In this document: positions 27,139 through 34,020 of the stretch, in pieces
Layout: each line of letters opens with the position of its first letter
How positions within the stretch are numbered: position 1 is the first letter of the stretch
Assembly (NCBI RefSeq): GCF_012726295.1
Contig: NZ_JABAOB010000003.1
Coordinates: 806,001 to 870,000 of the forward strand
Direction: 5' to 3'
DNA length: 64,000 bases
Source of the DNA: Chitinophaga sp. Ak27
Lineage (GTDB): Bacteria > Bacteroidota > Bacteroidia > Chitinophagales > Chitinophagaceae
Program-made: the position numbers and the translations under genes
The notes under the pieces: model-generated
What the model saw: only the letters and a program-made list of their open reading frames with translations
Databases searched by the model: none
What the model was told of the DNA's origin: nothing

Positions 27139-28023
27139 TCAGTTTTCTTTGCTCACTTTGTCTAACCAGGCTTTTTCTTCAGCACTCAGGCTGTTATAGC
27201 CTTTTTCGTTGATTTTATCCAGTAGCTGATCCAGGCGGGATTGGCTGCTATCATCTGTTTTCCGGACTACTTTCAGTGGTGATTTTTTGGGTTTAAACTT
27301 CCGGTCAGCCTTCCTTTGTTCCTGGCGGGTACTGGCGTCAAATACCCAGATCAGCGGTTTACAGAGGTCGGTACCGGCCTGCAGGATGCGTATATAGAAG
27401 AAGCCCAGCAGGGCGCCACCCATATGGGAGATCAAACCGCCAATGTTGCCATTGGGAATAGAAATCAATCCCAGTAATACCAATGCCAGTGCCAGCCACT
27501 TTAACCGTACGCTTCCCAGGAACATGAGGCCTATTTCGTAGTTGGGCATCAGGGTGGCAGCAGCCACAAGTATGCACATAATCGCAGCAGAGGCGCCTAT
27601 CATGGTATAGCCCATGTAACCGGGAAACAAGCTGGCGCTCAGCAGATACAACAAACCACCGGCAATCCCGCCCAACAGGTATAAGGGGAGCACCCGTTTG
27701 TTGCCCAGGAAATCGCGGAATAAGTTGCCAAACCAGTAGAGGTTAATCATGTTAAACAGCACATGAAATATCTGTTCATGAGTAAACATGTAGGTAATAA
27801 GCCCCCATGGTTTCAATATGAAAGCGCTCAGGGGAGCGTGAATGGCCAGTTGATCATACGTCCAGATAAAAGGACCAGGTTGTTTGGTCAGAAAAGCAAT
27901 AAGATGTATAATATTAATGCCCAGGAAAACGATAATATTCCAGAAAAGCAAATGGTTCACTGTGTTACCTTGCCTGAGCCAATAGCGAATATCCGATTGA
28001 AAAGAGGTCCCGTTCATATACAC
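27139..28023 (-). CDS. Rhomboid family intramembrane serine protease
   Basis: 294 residues with about six transmembrane helices. HVLFNMINLYWFGNLF is the H/N-containing helix, GIAGGLLYLLSA the following helix, and MIGASAAIMCILVAA carries the catalytic serine motif GASAA (the usual GxSG is altered at the last position). A conserved histidine of the last core helix is seen in LISHMGGALLGFFYI. A cytosolic Lys/Arg-rich tail with KSPLKVVRK ends the protein. Rhomboids cut transmembrane substrates. The GASA variant raises some doubt about catalysis but is common in bacterial rhomboids. It lies upstream of ispH. Confidence 0.87.
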   Translation of the reverse strand: MYMNGTSFQSDIRYWLRQGNTVNHLLFWNIIVFLGINIIHLIAFLTKQPGPFIWTYDQLAIHAPLSAFILKPWGLITYMFTHEQIFHVLFNMINLYWFGNLFRDFLGNKRVLPLYLLGGIAGGLLYLLSASLFPGYMGYTMIGASAAIMCILVAAATLMPNYEIGLMFLGSVRLKWLALALVLLGLISIPNGNIGGLISHMGGALLGFFYIRILQAGTDLCKPLIWVFDASTRQEQRKADRKFKPKKSPLKVVRKTDDSSQSRLDQLLDKINEKGYNSLSAEEKAWLDKVSKEN

Positions 28024-28372
28024 AAATTAAAATAAAATCCGGGATTTCGGTATACAAATTAACATTTTGGATGATGGAAAAATAAGCTGCATGACCGCAG
28101 GTGGACAGCAGCTTGCTCCCTATGTTTATCAACAATCAATTGGCAGTCTGGTTGCTTTTTTTAGAAAAAATTACCAGGAAAATGCAGGCTAAAATATTGA
28201 CGTAGTGTATTTTTTAATAATACAATTTAAAAATATCTGAAAACTGCGGTCTGTTCTACCATCAATAGGCTATTTCTTCAATAAATATGTCGGTAAACGG
28301 GTAATTTTTCGTATTTTTGCCGTCCCATAAAACAGGGAGTCCGGGTATTCCGGGCTAAAATTTCAATTTTTT
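28024..28372. promoter_or_regulatory. Intergenic region with the rpsA promoter
   Basis: About 350 bp between divergent genes. TATTTTTG (28312-28319) matches the -7 consensus exactly and is 53 bp before the rpsA ATG. A -33 TTTG at the right distance is not clear. A 5' leader of roughly 45 nt with GGGAGTCCGGG would follow. The rest of the region is AT-rich and I see nothing else in it. Confidence 0.5.
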
Positions 28373-30271
28373 ATGAGCGAAAACATCATTCCTAACGAAC
28401 AAAACGCTGAACAACAGGCTGCTGCACCAGCAGTAGAAACAGCGACACCAAAGGCGCCTGTGGCGAAAGTTGAAACTGCACACGACGATTTCGACTGGAG
28501 CGTTGACAAACGTAATGTTTCTTCTTACAGCAAAGAAGAAAAAGCTAAGTACGATGCTACTTACGATGGTACTTTCAAGGTGTTTGAAGAAAACAGCCTG
28601 CTGACCGGTACTGTAGTAGGTTTAACCAACACAGACGTAGTAATCAACATCGGTTTCAAATCTGATGGTTTGATTTCTCTGAACGAATTCCGTGATTTAC
28701 CAGGTCTGAAGATCGGTGATGAAGTGGAAGTGCTGGTAGTAGAAAAAGAAGACCGCGATGGTAACCTGCACCTGAGCCGTAAACAGGCTCGTCAAAAACG
28801 TGCTTGGGAAAAAATCGTGGAAGTTTACAAAACAGGCGAAGTGGTTACCGGTACTGTTACCAGCAAAACCAAAGGCGGCTTGATCGTAGACGTATACGGT
28901 ATGGAAACATTCCTGCCAGGTTCTCAGATTGATGTGAAACCAGTTACCGATTACGACCAGTTTGTAGGCAAAACTATGGAGTTCAAGGTGGTGAAAGTAA
29001 ACGAAACCATCCGCAACGCCGTTGTTTCTCACAAAGCGCTGATCGAAAGCGATATCGAACAACAAAGAGTGGATATCATCAGCAAACTGGAGAAAGGCCA
29101 GGTGCTGGAAGGTACTATCAAAAATATCACCGACTTCGGTGCGTTCATCGACCTGGGTGGTCTGGACGGCTTGCTGTATATCACCGATATCAGCTGGGGC
29201 CGTATCTCCCATCCGAGCGAAGTACTGCAGATGGATCAGAAAATCAACGTTGTTGTGCTTGACTTCGATGACGAAAAACGTCGCATAAGCCTGGGCTACA
29301 AACAACTGACTCCGCATCCGTGGGATACTTTACCAGCTACCATCACTGAAGGTGCTAAAGTAAAAGGTAAAGTAGTAAACATCGAAGATTACGGTGCATT
29401 CCTGGAAATTATGCCAGGTGTGGAAGGTCTGGTACACGTATCTGAAATCTCATGGGCTTCTACTCCAATCAACGCTAAAGAATTCTTCAAATTAGGCGAA
29501 GAATACGAAGCAGTGGTAGTTACCCTGAGCAAAGAAGAGCGTAAAATGTCTCTGTCTATCAAACAACTGACAGAAGATCCATGGTCTACTATCGAAACTA
29601 AATTCCCTGTTGACAGCCGTCACAAAGGTATCGTGAAAAACATCACTCCTTATGGCGTGTTCGTTGAACTGGAAACCGGTATCGGTGGCATGATCCACAT
29701 CTCTGACCTGAGCTGGATCAAGCGTTTCAACCACCCATCTGAGTACACTAAAGTAGGTAGCGAAATAGATGTAGTTATCCTGGGTATTGACAAGGAAAAC
29801 CGTAAACTGAGCCTCGGTCACAAACAGATCGAAGAAGATCCTTGGAACACTTTCGAAACTATCTTCCCGATCAACTCTGTACACGAAGGTACTGTTGTGA
29901 AGAAAGATGATAAAGGTGCTACTGTTCAACTGCAATACGGTCTGGAAGCTTACGCTCCTGCACGTCACCTGAGAACAGAAGACGAAAAACCAATCAACGT
30001 TGAAGACGTGAAAGAATTCATGATCATCGAATTCGATCGCAGCGAAAAACGTATCCTGGTTTCTCACACCCGCGTTTGGGAAAAAGCTCAGGCGGAAGAA
30101 AAACAAGCTATCGTGAAAGAGAAGAGAGAAGAAGCTGACAAAACCCGTAAGGCTGTGAAAAACATCCAGGGTAAAGTTGAAAAAGCTACTTTAGGCGATC
30201 TGGGTGCTTTAGCTGAACTGAGAGAAAAACTGAAACAATCTGAAGGTGGCGAAGAAAAAAGTGCACAATAA
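28373..30271 (+). CDS. rpsA: 30S ribosomal protein S1
   Basis: 632 residues. After an acidic, Ala/Glu/Pro-rich N-terminal extension (about residues 1-60) there are six S1 RNA-binding repeats, for example VLEGTIKNITDFGAFIDLGG with ISWGRISHPSEV, and KGIVKNITPYGVFVELETG with LSWIKRFNHPSEY. A Lys/Glu-rich tail closes it. It binds mRNA on the 30S subunit and is important in organisms with few Shine-Dalgarno sites, as this window suggests. The gene is flanked by a promoter and a terminator and uses well-adapted codons. Confidence 0.97.
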   Translation: MSENIIPNEQNAEQQAAAPAVETATPKAPVAKVETAHDDFDWSVDKRNVSSYSKEEKAKYDATYDGTFKVFEENSLLTGTVVGLTNTDVVINIGFKSDGLISLNEFRDLPGLKIGDEVEVLVVEKEDRDGNLHLSRKQARQKRAWEKIVEVYKTGEVVTGTVTSKTKGGLIVDVYGMETFLPGSQIDVKPVTDYDQFVGKTMEFKVVKVNETIRNAVVSHKALIESDIEQQRVDIISKLEKGQVLEGTIKNITDFGAFIDLGGLDGLLYITDISWGRISHPSEVLQMDQKINVVVLDFDDEKRRISLGYKQLTPHPWDTLPATITEGAKVKGKVVNIEDYGAFLEIMPGVEGLVHVSEISWASTPINAKEFFKLGEEYEAVVVTLSKEERKMSLSIKQLTEDPWSTIETKFPVDSRHKGIVKNITPYGVFVELETGIGGMIHISDLSWIKRFNHPSEYTKVGSEIDVVILGIDKENRKLSLGHKQIEEDPWNTFETIFPINSVHEGTVVKKDDKGATVQLQYGLEAYAPARHLRTEDEKPINVEDVKEFMIIEFDRSEKRILVSHTRVWEKAQAEEKQAIVKEKREEADKTRKAVKNIQGKVEKATLGDLGALAELREKLKQSEGGEEKSAQ

Positions 30272-30293
30272 GGTTTAAGTTTCGTTAAATAAT

Positions 30294-30326
30294 AAATCCC
30301 GCTCCGAGTAATTCGGGGCGGGATTT
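30294..30326 (+). terminator. Terminator after rpsA
   Basis: A 14-bp stem, AAATCCCGCTCCGA with TCGGGGCGGGATTT (one G-U), has a 5-nt loop and a T-run. It starts 22 bp after the rpsA stop. Confidence 0.92.
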
Positions 30327-30461
30327 TTTATTGGGTAAGTCGAGAAAGCATAGTACGGGGCCTGGTTTTAATGAGTATAGACTACGTAATGTTTCAAGAC
30401 ATTTTTAGTGCTAACAGTGATCCCAAAGAAGTGTCAAACATAATGTTTTGTTACACTGAAA

Positions 30462-30516
30462 GTTTTCAAATAAAAACTTTATTTACAACTGTAAAATTTT
30501 ATTTACATTTGAAAAC
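30462..30516 (+). promoter_or_regulatory. Promoter and candidate operator of the HigBA operon
   Basis: GTTTTCAAAT (30462-30471) and ATTTGAAAAC (30507-30516) form a 10-bp inverted repeat whose right arm overlaps the -7 box TACATTTG (30504-30511). Between them lie two direct copies of TTATTTACA (30479 and 30499, exactly 20 bp apart) and a small inverted repeat TTTAC/GTAAA. The layout suits autoregulation by the antitoxin. The region 30327-30461 shows nothing convincing. Confidence 0.5.
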
Positions 30517-30616
30517 GAAGTATAAAGCAGAAACGCAGCTGCTTATCAATGTCTGCGGTTACATTGATCACTCTAGATAGCCTTAAAAAACATGATAAAA
30601 TTAAAATTGTTAGAGA

Positions 30617-30925
30617 ATGCGCATTATATCAATGCCTCCTATCTACGCATTTGAGGCTAAACATCCAGTATCGGCAACATCGCTAAATGATTGGTGTAGA
30701 AAGATCAAGAAGGCGCAATGCCGCAACTTTAATGAGTTAAAAAATGAGGTTGCTGGCTCAGTGGATTATGTTGGTGGTGATTTGTATGTTTTCAATATTG
30801 GAGGTAACAACTATAGGTTAGTAGCAGGTATTCATTTTAACACACAGCTCGTATATATTCGCGCAATACTGACGCATGCAGAGTATGATGAACATAATAA
30901 GAATAAAACCTTGCTGAGTTTATAA
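30617..30925 (+). CDS. higB: HigB-family mRNA-interferase toxin
   Basis: 102 residues. The family pattern is visible: N-terminal AKHPVSATSLNDWCRKIKKA, then NEVAGSVDYVGGDLYVFNIG and NNYRLVAGIHFNTQLVYIRAILTHAEYD at the C-terminus. HigB toxins are RelE-fold ribosome-dependent RNases. Typical for HigBA, the toxin gene precedes the antitoxin gene, which begins 20 bp later. It is an AT-rich insertion between rpsA and a decayed AbiEi gene. The toxin appears intact. Confidence 0.88.
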   Translation: MRIISMPPIYAFEAKHPVSATSLNDWCRKIKKAQCRNFNELKNEVAGSVDYVGGDLYVFNIGGNNYRLVAGIHFNTQLVYIRAILTHAEYDEHNKNKTLLSL

Positions 30926-30945
30926 AGAAGGATAACATATTTAAT

Positions 30946-31311
30946 ATGAAAATAGCGACTAAACAGGAATACTTTTCTGCGATGGCTGAAATTGAAGGAC
31001 TTTACCAAAAAGGCTTTTCAAATTTGAATATTGAAGAGGAAAAGAAGTTAAATCTGTTAGCAGAAGCAGTAGAAGCATGGGAGGCGATTCATTATCCTAT
31101 GCCATTGAAACCTCGATTCCCTGATATTATTGAATATCTGTTGAAAAGCAGAAGAATGAATCAGAGTACGTTGGCGGAAGAATTAAGTATATCAAAGGGG
31201 TTTCTCAATCAATTATTGCACGGTAGTAAGTCTCCTAACACAGAAGTTCTTAAAACCATGCACAACAAATTCCATATTGATGGAAATTTGTTACTTGAAA
31301 GCCTGATATAG
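30946..31311 (+). CDS. higA: HigA-family helix-turn-helix antitoxin
   Basis: 121 residues. The C-terminal half is an XRE-type HTH (SRRMNQSTLAEELSISKGFL, then NQLLHGSKSPN), and the N-terminal half is a helical HigB-binding region with LYQKGFSNLNIEEEKKLNLL. It neutralises HigB and should repress the operon by binding the inverted repeats near 30462-30516. The 20-bp spacing to the toxin and shared AT-rich composition support co-transfer. Confidence 0.88.
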   Translation: MKIATKQEYFSAMAEIEGLYQKGFSNLNIEEEKKLNLLAEAVEAWEAIHYPMPLKPRFPDIIEYLLKSRRMNQSTLAEELSISKGFLNQLLHGSKSPNTEVLKTMHNKFHIDGNLLLESLI

Positions 31312-31495
31312 AATGCGTTCGATCGCAGGCTCACTATAATTGGCAGTATTATTTTTTGATGTTCTATATAAGAAACGAATATTAATGCGTGCTTGTAATA
31401 CCGGAGCTTTTTTTTAAATGCAGACCTGCCAAAAAGGGCATTTTATCGGATAATTTCCGATGTCTATATGAAAATTTGACAAACGGATTTCGTAG

Positions 31496-31960
31496 ACGAG
31501 GCCCGGAACCTTTCTTTTGGCAAACCATCTGGACGGTCCCAGTTATGTCTCACTGGAATCGGCCTTAGCCTATTACGGAATGATACCGGAACGGGTACAC
31601 GAAACAACTTCTGTTACAACAGAAAGTAACAAGACTTTTAGTTCAGCTGTTGGAAGATTTAGTTATCAGCATATTCCTCTATCTTATTATAGTTTTGGTA
31701 TTACAATCGCAGATCACAGCTCCGGACAAAGCGCTCAGATGGCAATCCTTGAGAAAGCCGTTTGTGACAAGATTATCACTACCAGTGGCGTTAACTTACG
31801 CAGTATCAAACAGACCAGGGGTTTCTTGATTGAAGATCTCCGAATAGATGAAGAACAATTAGAAAAGTTGGATAGCCAGGTGATCGCATCCTAGCTAGAT
31901 GATAGCCCCAAAAAAAGTAGCATTAAAATCCTTCTTAAGACCTTGTGCGTACTGCGATAA
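31496..31960 (+). pseudogene. Remnant of a type IV AbiEi-family antitoxin gene
   Basis: The frame reads LANHLDGPSYVSLESALAYY, GMIPERVHETTSVT and FSSAVGRFSYQHIPLSYYSFG, matching the core of AbiEi antitoxins. An in-frame TAG at 31493-31495 removes the N-terminal HTH, and a second TAG at 31892-31894 interrupts the C-terminus. In the same frame the homologous tail continues as DDSPKKSSIKILLKTL before TAA at 31958. The companion AbiEii nucleotidyltransferase toxin is not present. The gene is therefore inactive. Confidence 0.75.
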
Positions 31961-31997
31961 GAGATTCCGAATATACTCCTAAAGGCAAAACAGTTTT

Positions 31998-32762
31998 TTA
32001 CTCAAATATCGCCACAACCCTCGCCGGCGCCGCACTGGCTCCTTTTATTTTCAACGGAAATACACTCACTTTAAACCCAAATGCCGGCAATGTGCCCAGG
32101 TTAACCAGCTGCTCCATATGGCAGTATTCCTTTTGCTGTCCTACCAGGTGGGCCTGCCAGAAATAATCGTCCCGTTGAAGTTGTTTGGCTTGCTGCGCCA
32201 TATATTTTAAAGGCAGGTCGAATCCCCACTGATCTATTCCCATTACTTTTACGCCCTGGTCTATCAGCCAATGGGTGGCTTCTGCGCTCATACCGGTGCC
32301 CCTCATCGCGTATTCTTTGGTACCAACGTATTTATCGCGACCGGTATGAATGAGCACAATGGTACCAGGAGTAATTACGGCGCCGCTCTTTTCAAGGTCG
32401 GCACGTATATCCGCCACTGTTATCTGTTCAAAATCTGCTTTGTGGGTCATATTCAATACTACCCCGTTACCATAGCACCATTCCAGCGGAATTTCATCGA
32501 TGGTTTTGGCAGGTGCCCCATTTACAGTGGGCGCATAGTGCCAGGGGGCATCGATGTGGGTGGCGGCGTGTACGCCCATGCCGATAATTTTATCATCAGC
32601 CCAGCCTTCAAATCCTTTAGGGAAGAGCTTTGCAGGAAGACCCAGGAAAAAACGGATCAGTCCTTTGCTTTGTCGATGCGTTTTGTGCTTGATTTTGATA
32701 CGCATGAACCAGGGATCCTGTTTGTTGTAGGCGATGGTTTTGGATAGATCTATGATTTTCAT
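31998..32762 (-). CDS. Cyclase-family metal-dependent hydrolase (KynB-like)
   Basis: 254 residues. The start MKIIDLSKTIAYNKQDPWF and the zinc motif GVHAATHIDAPWHYAP are characteristic of the cyclase/kynurenine formamidase family, and GIDQWGFDLP and HMEQLVNLGTLP occur later. Such enzymes hydrolyse amide or ester bonds using a divalent metal. Kynurenine-pathway genes are absent nearby, so a KynB role is not supported over other substrates. Its 3' end meets decayed sequence at about 31998. Confidence 0.87.
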   Translation of the reverse strand: MKIIDLSKTIAYNKQDPWFMRIKIKHKTHRQSKGLIRFFLGLPAKLFPKGFEGWADDKIIGMGVHAATHIDAPWHYAPTVNGAPAKTIDEIPLEWCYGNGVVLNMTHKADFEQITVADIRADLEKSGAVITPGTIVLIHTGRDKYVGTKEYAMRGTGMSAEATHWLIDQGVKVMGIDQWGFDLPLKYMAQQAKQLQRDDYFWQAHLVGQQKEYCHMEQLVNLGTLPAFGFKVSVFPLKIKGASAAPARVVAIFE

Positions 32763-32824
32763 ATTGGTTTTTTGGCGTCAATTGCGCGCGTAAAGATGAT
32801 CAACAAAATATCATCTTCCAAAAA

Positions 32825-33484
32825 CTATTTCGTGAGCAGGGCCAGCTTGGCGTCATTAAATTCCAGCAGGGAGTCCAGCTGCATATTGGCCAGGGCATAC
32901 CGGGGATCTTTCCTGTTATGGGCTTCCGGTACCACCACGGTGGTCATACGGGCAGCCTTTGCAGCAGTCATACCGGTCACCGAATCTTCAAATGCCAGGC
33001 AATCCAGCGGATCGCTGCCCAGGGCTTTGGCACAGGCCAGGTATACCGCCGGATGAGGTTTACCATAATCTTCAAACTCGGCAGAATATACGGCCTGGAA
33101 GCGGTCTTTTACCTGTAAATGATCCAACACCGCATTGATCAGGCGCAGCGGGGAGGAGGAAGCCAGTCCCATTTTGAACCCTTTCTCCCTAAAATACCCA
33201 AGAATGTAATGTAACCCTTCCATAGGTTGCCCGGTGGCGATGATTTTGGCAATTACGCTGTCAATGATTTCATTGACAACCTGTTCCGGGGATTTGCCCT
33301 CCCATTTATAATAGCTATGCCAGTAACTTACTACTTCTTTGGTACGTAAACCCGTGGTAAGATGCGTCAGTTCAGGCGATAGGCTAACGCCCACGGTGGA
33401 AAATACTTCCCGCATCGCAATGCCCCACAGCGGTTCAGAGTCGATCAACAGGCCATCCATATCAAATATTACCGTATCTATCAT
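32825..33484 (-). CDS. HAD-superfamily phosphatase (beta-phosphoglucomutase/YniC-like)
   Basis: 219 residues. Motif I is VIFDMDGLLIDSEP (nucleophile Asp near residue 7 and acid/base Asp at 9), motif II LASSSPLRL, motif III lysine in EDYGKPHPAVYL, and motif IV AFEDSVTGMTAAKAARM. The helical cap between motifs I and II fits hexitol or 2-deoxyglucose-6-phosphatases (HxpB) and related sugar phosphatases. The exact sugar phosphate is unknown. It is a minus-strand gene 62 bp upstream of the cyclase, so they may share a transcript. Confidence 0.88.
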   Translation of the reverse strand: MIDTVIFDMDGLLIDSEPLWGIAMREVFSTVGVSLSPELTHLTTGLRTKEVVSYWHSYYKWEGKSPEQVVNEIIDSVIAKIIATGQPMEGLHYILGYFREKGFKMGLASSSPLRLINAVLDHLQVKDRFQAVYSAEFEDYGKPHPAVYLACAKALGSDPLDCLAFEDSVTGMTAAKAARMTTVVVPEAHNRKDPRYALANMQLDSLLEFNDAKLALLTK

Positions 33485-33750
33485 GAAATTCCCTTTTTTA
33501 TGCGCGGCAAAGATAAGAAGATATGCGGCCAGATCACAGTGGAATCAAGCGAAAGGGCACCGGTCATGTCCTTCTCCTATAACAATAAGTTATACCGGAT
33601 AAATTTTGGTTATTGGCTCGCTGCAGGTTTATACTTCCACCGGCTGCCGGATTGGGCTACAGCATTGTGTTTTCGCTGCTTTTTTCATCCAGCCCCAGCC
33701 CATTGCTAATTCCACCCCTTTTTGGGGGCTTATTCAATTCCCAAAAAAGT
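33485..33750. other. Non-coding stretch upstream of the sulfite reductase promoter
   Basis: About 265 bp with no credible gene. A short frame starting 33567 has no family resemblance. I see nothing further in it apart from the flanking promoters. Confidence 0.5.
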
Positions 33751-33781
33751 TTTGGAAAGATGGGCTGCATTTCTATCTTTG
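33751..33781 (+). promoter_or_regulatory. Consensus promoter of the sulfite reductase operon
   Basis: TTTG (33751-33754), exactly 19 bp, then TATCTTTG (33774-33781): an ideal Bacteroidota promoter. The predicted start is near 33788, about 20 nt before the leader ORF. Confidence 0.8.
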
Positions 33782-33808
33782 TATTACTCTACTAAAATTA
33801 TAGGGAAT

Positions 33809-33883
33809 ATGGGTAATGGAGTGTCATATCGTAGAAATAATGGATGTAGCTGTTGTAACACAACACCTGCGGGGCGCGTGTAA
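33809..33883 (+). CDS. Cysteine-rich leader peptide (putative attenuation peptide)
   Basis: A 24-codon ORF (ATG to TAA) starting about 20 nt after the predicted transcription start. The peptide contains GCSCCNTTPAGRV, with Cys codons at positions 13, 15 and 16. The TGTTGT of Cys15-Cys16 also forms one arm of a small hairpin (33851-33856 with ACAACA 33860-33865). A terminator follows 42 nt after the stop, and then a sulfite reductase-sirohaem operon. The arrangement is that of transcription attenuation by charged tRNA-Cys: with cysteine plentiful the ribosome passes quickly and the terminator forms. It is inference from layout; no homologous peptide could be searched. Confidence 0.65.
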   Translation: MGNGVSYRRNNGCSCCNTTPAGRV

Positions 33884-33924
33884 TGGGAAATTCCAGTGAT
33901 CAGTTTACTGTAAATCTTTATACG

Positions 33925-33957
33925 AGCCTCCGAAAGTACCCCGGGGGCTTTTTGTTT
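33925..33957 (+). terminator. Leader terminator before the sulfite reductase (attenuator)
   Basis: AGCCTCCG pairs with CGGGGGCT (one G-U) around a 9-nt loop and is followed by TTTTTGTTTTTA-like sequence. It lies upstream of, not after, a structural gene. An alternative pairing of the CGGGG at 33870-33874 with CTCCG of the left arm could serve as antiterminator. Confidence 0.75.
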
Positions 33958-34020
33958 TTATAGAAAACAACTATCCCCGCTTAGAAAATTGCTTTTTACC
34001 ACCACCTGAAAATACTTTTT

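Noticed and set aside
30371..30580. 69-codon frame before higB
   Set aside because: Runs through the HigBA promoter repeats, is of low complexity and has no homology that I recognise.
31945..32166. 73-codon frame overlapping the end of the cyclase gene
   Set aside because: Mostly antisense to the cyclase; only the first 17 codons are noted as a possible remnant in the findings.
33485..34020. SAM or cobalamin riboswitch before the sulfite reductase
   Set aside because: No conserved aptamer sequence that I know is present, and the short ORF plus terminator explains the layout better.
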